A stretch of DNA of 64,000 bases from Pseudomonas sp. MRSN 12121. GTDB lineage: Bacteria; Pseudomonadota; Gammaproteobacteria; Pseudomonadales; Pseudomonadaceae. The stretch covers positions 1,240,001-1,304,000 of the forward strand of contig NZ_CP010892.1 in assembly GCF_000931465.1 (NCBI RefSeq), given 5' to 3'. Below are positions 1 through 10,019 of this stretch, one piece after another. The position numbers were made by a program, and so were the translations under genes. The notes under the pieces are model-generated. The model was not told where the DNA came from, did no database searches, and saw only the letters and a list, made by a program, of their open reading frames with translations. Position 1 is the stretch's first letter, and every line of letters starts with the position of its first letter.

Positions 1-1275
1 GCGGCTGCCCAATTGTTGCAGTGCCTTGCCGATGGCCCGCGCCGGGGCATTGGCGCCGACGATCAGGAAGCCGCTCGGCGCCGGCTCCGCGACCTTCAGC
101 AGGCGCGCCAGCGGTCGTGCGGTGGCGCTTTGCAGGACCACGGTGCCGATGATCACGGCAAAGGTCAGCGGCACCAGCAGCAGCGCGCCTTCATGGCCGG
201 CCTGGTCCAGGCGGATGGCGAAGATCGCCGAGACCGCCGCCGCGACAATGCCCCGTGGCGCGATCCAGGCCAGCAGGGCCCGTTCGCGCCAACTCAGGTT
301 CGAGCCGGCGGTGGACAGCAGCACATTCAATGGCCGGGCGATGAACTGGATCACCAGCAGCAGGATCAGCACCAGCGGCCCCAGGGCGATCAGGGCGTTG
401 AGGTCCAGGCGCGCCGCCAGCAGGATGAACAGGCCGGAAATCAGCAGCACGCTGAGGTTTTCCTTGAAATGCAGGATGTGCCGCACATCGACATCCTTCA
501 TGTTGGCCATCCACATGCCCATCAAGGTCACGGCCAGCAGCCCGGACTCATGCATCACCTGGTTGGCGCCGATGAAAATGCCCAGTACCGAGGCCAGCGT
601 GGCCAGGTTGTGCAGGTACTCTGGCAGCCACTGGCGGCGCATGACGTTGCCCAGCACCCAGCCGCCGACGACGCCGAACAGGCTGCCGCAGAGGATCACG
701 CCGCCGAAGGTCAGCAGGCTGTGCTGCAAGCCCTGGCCTTCGGCGCTGGCGATGATGAAGCTGTAGACCACCACCGCCAGCAGGGCGCCGATCGGGTCGA
801 TGACGATGCCTTCCCAGCGCAGGATGTTGGCGATCGAGGCCTTGGGCCGGACCACCCGCAGCATCGGCACGATCACGGTGGGGCCGGTGACCAGGGTCAG
901 GGTGCCGAACAGCAGCGCCAGCAGCCAGTCGAACCCCAGCAGCCAGTGCGTGGCCAGGGTGATCACCGCCCAGGTCGAGAGTGCGCCGACGGTCACCAGG
1001 CGATGCACCACCTTGCCGATCTCGCGCCATTCCGAGAGGTGCAGGGTCAGGCTGCCCTCGAACAGGATCAGCGCCACCGCCAGGGATACCAGGGGCATCA
1101 GCAGCGGGCCGAACAGCTCCTGCGGGTCGAGCCAGCCCAGGACCGGGCCGGCGAGAATGCCGCTCAACAGCAGGAACAGAATGGCCGGCAGTTTCAGGCG
1201 CCAGGCCAGCCACTGGCAGCCCACCGCCGCCACGCCGATGCCGCCAAAGGCCAACAGAATCTGTTGTTCGTTCAT
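1..1275 (-). CDS. Na+/H+ antiporter, CPA1/NhaP type with C-terminal TrkA-N-like region (partial, 3' end off window)
   Basis: The reverse-strand frame starts at ATG 1275 and is open to the window edge, giving 425 codons without a stop. The product opens MNEQQILLAFGGIGVAAVG and is a chain of hydrophobic membrane segments typical of monovalent cation:proton antiporters, with conserved-looking stretches such as VTGPTVIVPMLRV and IAPRGIVAAAVSAIFA. The last visible part, GFLIVGANAPARAIGKAL, looks like the start of a nucleotide-binding TrkA-N/RCK domain, so the protein probably couples ion exchange at the inner membrane to a cytoplasmic ligand. It is divergent from xerD. The C-terminus is missing, so ion specificity cannot be judged. 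Confidence 0.85.
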   Translation of the reverse strand, partial: MNEQQILLAFGGIGVAAVGCQWLAWRLKLPAILFLLLSGILAGPVLGWLDPQELFGPLLMPLVSLAVALILFEGSLTLHLSEWREIGKVVHRLVTVGALSTWAVITLATHWLLGFDWLLALLFGTLTLVTGPTVIVPMLRVVRPKASIANILRWEGIVIDPIGALLAVVVYSFIIASAEGQGLQHSLLTFGGVILCGSLFGVVGGWVLGNVMRRQWLPEYLHNLATLASVLGIFIGANQVMHESGLLAVTLMGMWMANMKDVDVRHILHFKENLSVLLISGLFILLAARLDLNALIALGPLVLILLLVIQFIARPLNVLLSTAGSNLSWRERALLAWIAPRGIVAAAVSAIFAIRLDQAGHEGALLLVPLTFAVIIGTVVLQSATARPLARLLKVAEPAPSGFLIVGANAPARAIGKALQQLGSR

Positions 1276-1380
1276 TGAAGCTCCCTGTTCCTTGAAATGG
1301 CTGGCTATGAAAGACTAGCGACCCCGCCCACAGTTCACTATTTTTTTGGCCCGCTCCAGGGCCGTGCCTTTCGAGTTTTT

Positions 1381-2277
1381 ATGCCTGCCATCGACCATCC
1401 CCTGATTGACCGTTTCCTTGATGCGCTGTGGCTGGAAAAGGGCCTTTCGGACAACACCCGGGAGGCCTATCGCAGCGACCTGGCGCTGTTCAACGGCTGG
1501 TTGCAGGAGCGCGGGCTGGAACTGTCGGGGGTGGGGCGCGAGCCGATTCTCGACCACCTCGCCTGGCGGGTGGAGCAGGCCTACAAACCGCGTTCGACGG
1601 CGCGTTTTCTGTCTGGCGTGCGTGGCTTCTATCGCTACCTGCTGCGGGAAAAGCTGATCGCCGTGGACCCCACTCTGCAAGTCGACATGCCGCAACTGGG
1701 GCGGCCGTTGCCCAAGTCCCTGTCGGAAGCGGATGTCGAGGCCCTGCTGGCCGCCCCGGACCTGAGCGAGGCCATCGGCCAGCGCGATCGGGCGATGCTC
1801 GAAGTCCTGTATGCCTGCGGTTTGCGCGTCACCGAGCTGATCAGCCTGACTCTGGAGCAGGTCAATCTGCGCCAGGGCGTATTGCGGGTGATGGGCAAGG
1901 GCAGCAAGGAGCGCCTGGTGCCGATGGGGGAGGAGGCGATCGTCTGGGTCGAGCGCTACCTGCGCGATGGCCGTGGCGAGCTGCTCGGCGGGCGCCCCAG
2001 CGATGTGCTGTTCCCCAGCCAGCGCGGCGAGCAGATGACCCGCCAGACCTTCTGGCATCGGATCAAGCACCAGGCGAAGGTCGCCGGGATCGGCAAGTCG
2101 TTGTCGCCACATACCCTGCGACACGCCTTCGCCACCCACCTGCTGAACCATGGCGCCGACCTGCGGGTGGTGCAGATGCTGCTCGGCCATAGCGACCTGT
2201 CGACCACGCAGATCTATACCCATGTCGCCCGCGCCCGCCTGCAGGACCTGCACGCCAAGCACCATCCGCGCGGCTGA
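1381..2277 (+). CDS. xerD: Tyrosine recombinase XerD
   Basis: XerD acts with XerC at dif to resolve chromosome dimers before cell division. The product is 298 residues, the same length as E. coli XerD. It has an N-terminal SAM-like core-binding domain followed by the catalytic domain. Visible catalytic signatures are the Arg in YACGLRVTELISL (R149), the Lys in GKGSKERLVP, the HTLRHAFATH box, LLGHSDLSTTQ, and the nucleophile Tyr in IYTHV (Y279). An in-frame extension begins at 1297, but ATG 1381 (MPAIDHPLIDRFLDAL) fits the family length. dsbC lies downstream in the same direction. Confidence 0.96.
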   Translation: MPAIDHPLIDRFLDALWLEKGLSDNTREAYRSDLALFNGWLQERGLELSGVGREPILDHLAWRVEQAYKPRSTARFLSGVRGFYRYLLREKLIAVDPTLQVDMPQLGRPLPKSLSEADVEALLAAPDLSEAIGQRDRAMLEVLYACGLRVTELISLTLEQVNLRQGVLRVMGKGSKERLVPMGEEAIVWVERYLRDGRGELLGGRPSDVLFPSQRGEQMTRQTFWHRIKHQAKVAGIGKSLSPHTLRHAFATHLLNHGADLRVVQMLLGHSDLSTTQIYTHVARARLQDLHAKHHPRG

Positions 2278-2596
2278 AACCTCGTCGGCCCCCGCAATTA
2301 CAGGACACGACGCCCCCGTAGCCGCTGCCGAGCCCCAGCGAGGCTGCGATCGGCCACGCAGTGGCCGCAAAGCCTTAATCCCCGATCCCTCAGGAAAAAA
2401 AACGCTGGCCGATCCAACGCCTGCTTCCGCGAAATTCCACCCAAGCCGGTCGCCGCCTCGCCGGCCCCCGGCTCAGCGGGAGCCCGCCAGGCGGGCCTTA
2501 TGTGATAGGCTTTGCCGGTTCACAAAGTGGGCCGTTATGACCCGGTGTTCCATACGGGCGTTCTGACCGTCCATTTGTCCGCCTTCAGGAGTTCCC
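2278..2596. repeat. xerD-dsbC intergenic region with a repeat-like GC-rich palindromic stretch (about 2316-2385)
   Basis: I see no gene in these 319 bases. The stretch around 2316-2385 contains GTAGCCGCTGCCGAGC, GAGGCTGCGATCG and the hairpin GGCCACGCAGTGGCC. From memory this resembles an intergenic repeat family seen many times in fluorescent pseudomonad genomes. The remainder is presumably the dsbC promoter region, and CAGGAG just before 2597 is the dsbC ribosome binding site. Confidence 0.45.
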
Positions 2597-3328
2597 ATGC
2601 GCGTGACCCAGATTTTCGCCGCCGCAGCCATTGCGTTGGTCAGTACCTTTGCCGTGGCCGATGACGCCGCCGAAAAAGCGATTCGTAAAAGCCTCCAGGG
2701 CCTGCAACTCGAAGTGCCGGTGGAAAGCATCAGCGCCAGCCCGTTGCCCGGCCTGTATGAAGTCAAGCTCAAGGGCAGCCGCGTGCTCTACGCCAGCGCC
2801 GACGGCCAGTTCGTGATGCAGGGCTACCTGTTCCAGCTCAAGGACGGCAAGCCGGTCAACCTGACCGAGAAGACCGAGCGCCTGGGCATCGCCAAGCTGA
2901 TCAACGGCATTCCGGTCGCTGAGACCGTGGTTTACCCGGCCGTTGGCGAAACCAAGACCCACATCACCGTCTTCACCGACACCACGTGCCCGTACTGCCA
3001 CAAGCTGCACGCCGAAGTGCCCGAGCTGAACAAGATGGGCGTGGAAGTGCGGTATGTCGCCTTCCCGCGCCAGGGCCTGGGTTCGCCGGGCGATGAGCAG
3101 TTGCAGGCGGTCTGGTGTTCGACCGACAAGAAAGCGGCCATGGACAAGATGGTCGACGGCAAGGAAATCAAGGCGGCCAAGTGCGCCAACCCGGTTTCCA
3201 AGCAATTCGCCCTGGGCCAGTCGATCGGGGTGAACGGTACGCCGGCCATCGTTTTGGCCGACGGCCAAGTTATTCCGGGCTACCAGCCTGCGCCACAAGT
3301 CGCCAAACTGGCGCTGGGCGCGAAATAA
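2597..3328 (+). CDS. dsbC: Periplasmic thiol:disulfide isomerase DsbC
   Basis: DsbC corrects wrongly paired disulfides in periplasmic proteins and is kept reduced by DsbD. The 243-residue product begins with a signal peptide (MRVTQIFAAAAIALVSTFAVA), continues with the N-terminal dimerisation region to about residue 90, and ends with a thioredoxin-fold domain. The active site is C131-P-Y-C134 in TTCPYCHKLH. A cis-proline region (NGTPAIVLADG) follows, as in the family. The CPYC pair differs from E. coli CGYC. ATG 2597 has CAGGAG upstream. The gene lies between xerD and hom, as I recall from other pseudomonads. Confidence 0.95.
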   Translation: MRVTQIFAAAAIALVSTFAVADDAAEKAIRKSLQGLQLEVPVESISASPLPGLYEVKLKGSRVLYASADGQFVMQGYLFQLKDGKPVNLTEKTERLGIAKLINGIPVAETVVYPAVGETKTHITVFTDTTCPYCHKLHAEVPELNKMGVEVRYVAFPRQGLGSPGDEQLQAVWCSTDKKAAMDKMVDGKEIKAAKCANPVSKQFALGQSIGVNGTPAIVLADGQVIPGYQPAPQVAKLALGAK

Positions 3329-3393
3329 TCCTGCGTCGTCGAGACTTTGACGACCATGGCGCGGCGGTTGTGGCCGGCGCGTCATTAATAGAG

Positions 3394-3446
3394 AGCCGCG
3401 TGGTTGGCGGCTGTTTTCCACGGCCGACCTAGTGTCGGCCGTTTCA
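3394..3446 (+). terminator. Tandem hairpins after dsbC
   Basis: Two hairpins follow dsbC. The first has arms AGCCGC (3394-3399) and GCGGCT (3407-3412) followed by GTTTT. The second has arms CGGCCGAC (3421-3428) and GTCGGCCG (3434-3441) followed by TTTC. Either could end dsbC transcription. The second sits only 18 bases before the hom start, so it could also limit read-through into hom. Confidence 0.55.
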
Positions 3447-3459
3447 TGGGGAGTTCAGA

Positions 3460-4764
3460 GTGAATCCGGTCAAAGTGGGCATCTGTGGGCTGGGTACCGT
3501 CGGTGGCGGTACCTTCAATGTACTTCAGCGTAACGCCGAGGAAATTGCTCGTCGTGCCGGGCGTGGAATCGAAGTGGCACAAATTGCCATGCGCACGCCA
3601 AAGCCTCAGTTCCAAACGACCGGTATTGCGATTACCAACGATGTGTTCGAAGTGGCCACGAACCCTGAGATCGACATCGTCATAGAGCTGATGGGCGGCT
3701 ATACCGTTGCCCGCGAGCTGGTACTCAAGGCCATCGAACATGGCAAGCATGTGGTCACCGCCAACAAGGCGCTCATCGCGGTACACGGTAACGAAATTTT
3801 CGCCAAGGCTCGTGAGAAGGGCGTGATCGTCGCGTTCGAAGCCGCCGTGGCCGGCGGCATTCCTGTCATCAAGGCGATCCGCGAAGGCCTGTCGGCCAAC
3901 CGCATCAACTGGGTGGCCGGGATCATCAACGGTACGGGCAACTTCATCCTCACCGAAATGCGCGAGAAGGGTCGCACCTTCGAGGACGTGCTGGTCGAGG
4001 CCCAGGCCCTGGGTTACGCCGAGGCCGACCCGACCTTCGACGTCGAAGGCATCGACGCCGCGCACAAGCTGACCATCCTGGCGTCCATCGCCTTTGGCAT
4101 CCCGCTGCAGTTCGACAAGGCCTACACCGAAGGCATCACCAAGCTGACCACCGCCGACGTGAACTATGCCGAGGCCCTGGGCTATCGGATCAAGCACCTA
4201 GGCGTGGCCCGCCGCACCGAGGCCGGCATCGAGCTGCGCGTGCACCCGACGCTGATCCCGGCCGATCGCCTGATCGCCAACGTCAACGGCGTGTTCAACG
4301 CGGTGATGGTCAACGGCGACGCCGTCGGCTCCACCCTGTACTACGGCGCCGGCGCCGGCATGGAGCCGACCGCTTCGTCGGTGATCGCCGACCTGGTGGA
4401 TGTGGTGCGCGCCATGACCAGCGACCCGGAAAACCGCGTGCCGCACCTGGCCTTCCAGCCGGACTCGCTGTCGGCCCATCCGATCCTGCCGATCGATGCC
4501 TGCGAAAGCGCCTACTACCTGCGGATCCAGGCCAAGGATCATCCGGGTGTGCTGGCCCAGGTGGCGAGCATCCTGTCGGAGCGCGGCATCAACATCGAGT
4601 CGATCATGCAGAAAGAGGTCGAGGAACACGACGGCCTGGTGCCGATGATCCTGCTGACCCACCGGGTGGTGGAGCAGCGCATCAACGATGCGATCACCGC
4701 GCTGGAAGCCCTGCAGGGCGTGGTCGGCCCCGTCATGCGGATCCGCGTCGAGCACCTGAACTAA
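3460..4764 (+). CDS. hom: Homoserine dehydrogenase
   Basis: This enzyme reduces aspartate semialdehyde to homoserine with NAD(P)H, the branch step to threonine and methionine. The 434-residue product has an N-terminal Rossmann nucleotide-binding motif (GICGLGTVGGGTF), a central catalytic domain (GIINGTGNFILTEM, GYAEADPTFDVEG) and a C-terminal ACT domain from about residue 350 (YYLRIQAKDHPGVLAQVASI), which in the family gives threonine feedback control. The start codon is GTG at 3460, with GGGAG upstream. It is the monofunctional form, without a fused aspartokinase. thrC follows 58 bases downstream, so the two probably form an operon. Confidence 0.97.
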   Translation: MNPVKVGICGLGTVGGGTFNVLQRNAEEIARRAGRGIEVAQIAMRTPKPQFQTTGIAITNDVFEVATNPEIDIVIELMGGYTVARELVLKAIEHGKHVVTANKALIAVHGNEIFAKAREKGVIVAFEAAVAGGIPVIKAIREGLSANRINWVAGIINGTGNFILTEMREKGRTFEDVLVEAQALGYAEADPTFDVEGIDAAHKLTILASIAFGIPLQFDKAYTEGITKLTTADVNYAEALGYRIKHLGVARRTEAGIELRVHPTLIPADRLIANVNGVFNAVMVNGDAVGSTLYYGAGAGMEPTASSVIADLVDVVRAMTSDPENRVPHLAFQPDSLSAHPILPIDACESAYYLRIQAKDHPGVLAQVASILSERGINIESIMQKEVEEHDGLVPMILLTHRVVEQRINDAITALEALQGVVGPVMRIRVEHLN

Positions 4765-4822
4765 TCCTTCGTCGCGGGAGCCCCGGCGGCTCCTGCCTGA
4801 GAACCCTTTTAAGGAGCCAGTC

Positions 4823-6232
4823 ATGCGTTACATCAGCACCCGCGGCCAGGCACCGGCCCTGAATTTCGAAGACGTCCTGCTGGCCGGCCTGGCCAGCGAC
4901 GGCGGCCTGTATGTGCCGGAAAACCTGCCGCGTTTCACCCAGGAAGAAATCGCTTCCTGGGCCGGCCTGCCGTACCACGAGCTGGCCTTCCGGGTCATGC
5001 GCCCGTTCGTCGCCGGCAGCATTCCGGACGCCGATTTCAAAAAGATCCTCGAAGAAACCTACGGCGTGTTCTCGCACAACGCCGTGGCGCCGCTGCGCCA
5101 GTTGAACGGCAATGAATGGGTGATGGAGCTGTTCCACGGCCCGACCCTGGCGTTCAAGGACTTCGCCCTGCAACTGCTCGGCCGCCTGCTCGACTATGTG
5201 CTGGAAAAGCGCGGCGAGCGCGTGGTGATCGTCGGTGCCACCTCCGGCGATACCGGCTCGGCGGCCATCGAAGGCTGCAAGCGTTGCGACAACGTCGACA
5301 TCTTCATCCTGCACCCGCACAACCGGGTGTCCGAAGTGCAGCGCCGGCAGATGACCACCATCCTCGGCGAGAACATCCACAACATCGCCATCGAAGGCAA
5401 CTTCGACGACTGCCAGGAAATGGTCAAGGCCAGCTTCGCCGACCAGGGTTTCCTCAAGGGCACGCGCCTGGTGGCGGTGAACTCGATCAACTGGGCGCGG
5501 ATCATGGCCCAGATCGTCTACTACTTCCACGCGGCGCTGCAGCTGGGCGGCCCGGCGCGCTCGGTGGCGTTCTCGGTGCCGACCGGCAACTTCGGCGACA
5601 TTTTCGCCGGTTACCTGGCGCGCAACATGGGCCTGCCGATCAACCAGCTGATCGTCGCCACCAACCGCAACGACATCCTGCACCGCTTCATGAGCGGCAA
5701 CCAGTACGTCAAGGAAACCCTGCACGCGACCCTGTCGCCGTCGATGGACATCATGGTCTCGTCGAACTTCGAGCGCCTGCTGTTCGACCTGCACGGCCGC
5801 AATGGCGCCGCGCTGGCCGAGCTGATGGACACCTTCAAGCAAGGTGGCGGTTTCAGCGTCGAGCAGGAGCGCTGGACCGAGGCCCGCAAGCTGTTCGACT
5901 CCCTGGCCGTGGACGACGCGCAGACCTGCGAGACCATCGCCGAAGTCTTCGCCCAGACCGGCGAAGTGCTCGATCCGCACACCGCGATCGGCGTCAAGGC
6001 CGCCCGTGAGTGCCGTCGCAGCCTGGACATCCCGATGGTGGTGCTGGGCACCGCGCACCCGGTGAAGTTCCCGGATGCGGTGGAGCAGGCCGGAGTCGGC
6101 AAGGCCCTGGCGTTGCCGGCGCACCTGGCCGACCTGTTCGAGCGCGAAGAGCGTTGCACCGTCCTGGCCAACGACCTGAAGGCGGTCCAGGCCTTCGTCA
6201 GCCAGCATGGCAATCGCGGCAAGCCGCTCTGA
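4823..6232 (+). CDS. thrC: Threonine synthase
   Basis: Threonine synthase converts O-phosphohomoserine to L-threonine with pyridoxal phosphate. The 469-residue product has the N-terminal part typical of the gamma-proteobacterial class (MRYISTRGQAPALNFEDVLLAG), the PLP lysine K112 in GPTLAFKDFALQ, the phosphate-binding loop GATSGDTGSAA, and a C-terminal part ending SQHGNRGKPL. Start ATG 4823 has AAGGAG upstream. It follows hom closely and ends before a strong terminator, so hom-thrC is likely one transcript. Confidence 0.97.
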   Translation: MRYISTRGQAPALNFEDVLLAGLASDGGLYVPENLPRFTQEEIASWAGLPYHELAFRVMRPFVAGSIPDADFKKILEETYGVFSHNAVAPLRQLNGNEWVMELFHGPTLAFKDFALQLLGRLLDYVLEKRGERVVIVGATSGDTGSAAIEGCKRCDNVDIFILHPHNRVSEVQRRQMTTILGENIHNIAIEGNFDDCQEMVKASFADQGFLKGTRLVAVNSINWARIMAQIVYYFHAALQLGGPARSVAFSVPTGNFGDIFAGYLARNMGLPINQLIVATNRNDILHRFMSGNQYVKETLHATLSPSMDIMVSSNFERLLFDLHGRNGAALAELMDTFKQGGGFSVEQERWTEARKLFDSLAVDDAQTCETIAEVFAQTGEVLDPHTAIGVKAARECRRSLDIPMVVLGTAHPVKFPDAVEQAGVGKALALPAHLADLFEREERCTVLANDLKAVQAFVSQHGNRGKPL

Positions 6233-6255
6233 TCGACTGACCCCCGATCGACCCC

Positions 6256-6285
6256 AAGGCCCGTCTCCGACGGGCCTTGTCTTTT
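6256..6285 (+). terminator. Rho-independent terminator after thrC
   Basis: The arms are AAGGCCCGTC (6256-6265) and GACGGGCCTT (6269-6278), followed by GTCTTTT. This ends the hom-thrC transcript and separates it from the signalling block that follows. Confidence 0.85.
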
Positions 6286-6335
6286 CAGGCACAGGCTGTT
6301 TTCGCGGCGCGTAGCAAGGACAGGGCGCTGCCGCC

Positions 6336-9300
6336 ATGGAGATCACTCACAGGATGGTTATGTCGTTGCGCCCGGTTTTTCGTTCACTGCTGCCGCTGGT
6401 CTTGCTGTTCCTGGTTCCAGGCCTGGAGGCGGCGCAGAACCTGCCTTTCAAACTGGTGCCGGCGTTCGTCGAGTTGTCGCCGCTGGCCCTGGAGACGGCC
6501 GAACGCCAGTGGCTGGAGGGCCGTGGCCAGTTGAGAGTGGGTATCTCGATCGACGACTATCAGCCGATCGATATCACCCGCGATCGCAACCGCTATCAGG
6601 GCATCAGCGCCGATTACCTGAGCCTGGTCGGCGAGCGCCTGGGCGTGTCGCTGGAGGTCCTGGGGTTCTCCGAGCGGGAGCAGGCGGTGGAGGCCCTGCG
6701 CAGTGGCGCGATCGATATCCTGACCAGCGCCAACGGCTATGAACGCGGGGTCCCGGGGCTGCATTTTTCCAGCGACTACATGCCCGACCGGGCCGTCGTG
6801 GTGGTGCGCAGGGACGCAGGCGAAGTCGCCGAGGACCTGGCCGGCAAGAAGGTGGTGCTGCTGGAGGGCTACGCGGACGCGAAGATCGCCCACGAGGCCT
6901 ATCCCCATGCCCAGATCATGTTGTCGCCCAATCTCTACAGCGGCCTGGAAGCCTTGAGCCAGGGAGATGCCGATGCCTTTATCGGCAATGAGCTGATCGT
7001 GCGGGCCTACAAGGCCTTGCGGCCCTACCTGGGCCTGCAGGTGCGCACGGAAAGCCGGCTGCCGCCCGTGGGCTTCGCCTTCGCCACGCGACAGACCGAC
7101 CCGTTGCTGGGCCGCATGCTCGAACGGGCGTTGCGCAGCATCGACGACTCCACCCATCGGGAGATCCTGGCGCGCTGGACCACCGGCCTGGGGGCCAGCA
7201 CCAGTACCGAACGGATCGAGCTGAGCGAGGAAGAGCGCGCCTGGCTGCTCGAGCATCAGCATGTGGCGGTGGCGTCGCAACAGTTCCCGCCCTACATGTT
7301 CAAGGACAAGGACGGCCAGTGGGTCGGGTTGAACATCGATCTGCTCAATCGGATTTCGAGCATGACCGGCCTGCAGTTCGTCCAGGAGGAAACGTTTTCC
7401 ACGGCGCATACCCTGGACCTCTTGCTCAAGGGCCAGGCGCAGATGAGCACCACGCTATCGGCCAATGACGAGCGCTGTGGTTTCCTCGACTTCACCCATG
7501 CCTTCGGCGGTTCGGCCTGGGTGTTCGTGGTGCGCCCCGAGGACTTCCAGATCGGCAGTTTCCGGCAACTGACAGGCAAGGTGCTGGCGCTGCCGGCCAA
7601 GCATGCGCTGGAGGGCTACGTTCAACGCAATTACCCCAAGGTGCACCTGCGGTCGGTGGCCAGCTACGCCGAGGCGCGGGCCCTGGTGGCCAGCGGCGAG
7701 GCCGACGCGACCATCCAGAACGAAATCGATGTGCAGGGCTACACGGGGGACGGACTGCGCATCGGCCGCAGCGTCGAGGGCCAGTGGGCGGCCGACGAAT
7801 TGTCGGTGCGCCGCGACCAGCCCCACCTGCTGAGCATCCTCAACAAGGCCCTGGAAGCCTTTCCGGTGGCCGAGCTGGGCGCCATCCGCCTGAAGTGGCT
7901 GGGGGTGACGCCGGTGCCGGTGCCGATGTGGCAGCGGATACCGGTGTGGATCTACTGGGCGACCTTCACCGCCATTCTGTTCGGCCTGCTGTCCCTGGCC
8001 TGGAGCACCCGGCTCAAGGCGCAGATCCGCCAGCGCCTGCAAGCCGAGCGTCGGCTCAACGACCAGCTGGCGTTCAAGCGGGCCCTGCTCGACGGTATTC
8101 CCAACCCGATTTTCGTCCGCGACCTGGCCGGACGCCTGATCACCTGCAACAAGAGCTACGAGCTGCACACGGGGATGCGCCTGGAGCAGGTCAAGGGGCG
8201 CAGCCTGATCGAGCTGGACGTCTTGCCGGCGGCCACGGCCCGGCAACTGCACCGCGAATTCCTGGAGCAACTGGCGTCGCAGGAGTCGGTGTTCGTCGAC
8301 CGCCAGATCGAGTCCAGGAAAGGGCCGGTCTACGTCTATCAATGGACGGTGCCGTTCTACAGCGCCGAGGGCGACTTGCAGGGGCTGCTCGGGGGCTGGA
8401 TCGACATCACCGAGCGCAAGCGCCTGGAGGGGGAGTTGCTGGAGGCGCGGCGCGCGGCGGACCAGGCGAACTACGCGAAAAGCGCCTTTCTCTCGACCAT
8501 GAGCCACGAGATCCGCACGCCAATGAACGCCATCATCGGTTTGCTGGAACTGGAAAAGGAGCAGGCGCACCTGCGCGGCCTGCCGTTTTCCGATGCCCTG
8601 CGCGTGGCCTATCAGTCGGCGCAGGAACTGGTCGGCCTGGTCGGCGACAACCTCGACCTGGCCAAGATCGAGGCCGGGCATATGCAGCTGGTGCCGCAGA
8701 CGGTTGCGCTGCGTGAGTTCTTCGACGACATCCAGCAATTGTTCGATGTCACCGCGCGCAGCAAGGGGCTGCACCTGACGCTGGCCTTCGACAGGGCGGC
8801 GCAGGGGTTCTACTGGCTCGATCCGCTGCGCCTGCGCCAGGTGCTGCACAACCTCTTGAGCAATGCCCTGAAGTTCACCCAGGCCGGCGAAGTGCGGGTG
8901 TCCGTCGAGCGCCAGGCCGATGAGCAGGGCGTCGATCGCCTGTGCATCAGCGTGGCCGATACCGGGCCGGGCATCAGCCTGGAACAGCAGGCGCACCTGT
9001 TCGATCCCTTTATCCAGGCCCAGGTACAGACGGCGACGGAGCAGGGCGGGACCGGCCTGGGGCTGAGCATCTGCAAGCAGCTGGTGGAGCTGATGGGCGG
9101 CCGCATCCTGCTGCACAGCGAACCCGGCATGGGCACCACCGTGACCCTCGAGCTGTACCCCGAGCAGGTGAGCGAGACGTTCAATCCGACGCCGCACCCG
9201 GCCGAGCGCCCGCAGAGCCGGCGCATGTCGGTGCTGGTGGTCGATGACCTGCGCGCCAACCGCATGGTGCTCAGCCAGCAACTGATGTTCCTCGGGCACA

Positions 9301-9929
9301 AGGTGGTGGCGCTCGACAGCGCCGAGGCGGCGTTGGCGCGCTGGCAGGGCGAGGCGTTCGACCTGGTGCTGACCGATTGCCAGATGCCGGGCATGAGCGG
9401 CTACCAGCTCAGCGAGGCGATACGCCGGATCGAAGCCCGGGAGGGACGCGCGGCCTGCCCGCTGATCGGTTGCACGGCCAACGCCTTCGAGGATGAACGG
9501 CAACGCTGCACCGAGGCCGGCATGGATGAGCTGCTGGTCAAGCCGGTCACCCTGGACCGGCTGGCGCAGGTACTGGCGCGCTTCCTGCCGCCGCCGTCCT
9601 TCGATATCCAGACCCTGCGCGCCATGACCCAGGCCGACGCGCCGATCCTGCAACGCATGCTGCGCGAGTTGTGGAACAACCTGGACCAGGAACGCACGGC
9701 CCTGGCGTCGGCGGTGCAGGCACAGGACTGGGGCCGCATCGGCACCTCCACCCACCGCCTCAAAGGGGTGTGCTGCCTGATCGACGCGCTGCCGCTGGCC
9801 CAGGTCTGCCTGGACCTGGAGGCCGTGGTGCGGTCCCAGGCGACGGCGGCGCTGGCGCCGCAATGGCTGCGCCTCCAGGACGCCATCGAGTGCTTGCGCG
9901 GCGATATCGAGCCGTACCTGGGGGATTAG
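6336..9929 (+). CDS. rocS1: BvgS-type hybrid sensor histidine kinase (RocS1-like)
   Basis: This is an unorthodox sensor kinase of 1197 residues when read from ATG 6336; ATG 6354 or 6360 is also possible. The order is a signal-anchor/signal peptide, two tandem periplasmic SBP_bac_3 (Venus flytrap) domains (roughly 60-270 and 290-525), one membrane segment near [18 protein letters not shown], a PAS domain, HisKA with H724 ([12 protein letters not shown]), a HATPase with DTGPGIS and [12 protein letters not shown], a receiver with D1014 (VLTDCQMPG), and an HPt with H1140 (STHRLKG). All phosphorelay residues are present. The downstream REC-EAL gene and the convergent NarL-type regulator match the P. 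aeruginosa Roc (Sad) arrangement. The signal bound by the flytrap domains cannot be read from sequence. Confidence 0.9.
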   Translation: MEITHRMVMSLRPVFRSLLPLVLLFLVPGLEAAQNLPFKLVPAFVELSPLALETAERQWLEGRGQLRVGISIDDYQPIDITRDRNRYQGISADYLSLVGERLGVSLEVLGFSEREQAVEALRSGAIDILTSANGYERGVPGLHFSSDYMPDRAVVVVRRDAGEVAEDLAGKKVVLLEGYADAKIAHEAYPHAQIMLSPNLYSGLEALSQGDADAFIGNELIVRAYKALRPYLGLQVRTESRLPPVGFAFATRQTDPLLGRMLERALRSIDDSTHREILARWTTGLGASTSTERIELSEEERAWLLEHQHVAVASQQFPPYMFKDKDGQWVGLNIDLLNRISSMTGLQFVQEETFSTAHTLDLLLKGQAQMSTTLSANDERCGFLDFTHAFGGSAWVFVVRPEDFQIGSFRQLTGKVLALPAKHALEGYVQRNYPKVHLRSVASYAEARALVASGEADATIQNEIDVQGYTGDGLRIGRSVEGQWAADELSVRRDQPHLLSILNKALEAFPVAELGAIRLKWLGVTPVPVPMWQRIPVWIYWATFTAILFGLLSLAWSTRLKAQIRQRLQAERRLNDQLAFKRALLDGIPNPIFVRDLAGRLITCNKSYELHTGMRLEQVKGRSLIELDVLPAATARQLHREFLEQLASQESVFVDRQIESRKGPVYVYQWTVPFYSAEGDLQGLLGGWIDITERKRLEGELLEARRAADQANYAKSAFLSTMSHEIRTPMNAIIGLLELEKEQAHLRGLPFSDALRVAYQSAQELVGLVGDNLDLAKIEAGHMQLVPQTVALREFFDDIQQLFDVTARSKGLHLTLAFDRAAQGFYWLDPLRLRQVLHNLLSNALKFTQAGEVRVSVERQADEQGVDRLCISVADTGPGISLEQQAHLFDPFIQAQVQTATEQGGTGLGLSICKQLVELMGGRILLHSEPGMGTTVTLELYPEQVSETFNPTPHPAERPQSRRMSVLVVDDLRANRMVLSQQLMFLGHKVVALDSAEAALARWQGEAFDLVLTDCQMPGMSGYQLSEAIRRIEAREGRAACPLIGCTANAFEDERQRCTEAGMDELLVKPVTLDRLAQVLARFLPPPSFDIQTLRAMTQADAPILQRMLRELWNNLDQERTALASAVQAQDWGRIGTSTHRLKGVCCLIDALPLAQVCLDLEAVVRSQATAALAPQWLRLQDAIECLRGDIEPYLGD

Positions 9930-10019
9930 GACTTGTCTGATGGGGCGCTTCGCCCCGCGCGATTAACGTACCGGCCCGCTGCGGATTCTCGCTGCGCTTG
10001 CCGTATCGGAGGTCGTTTC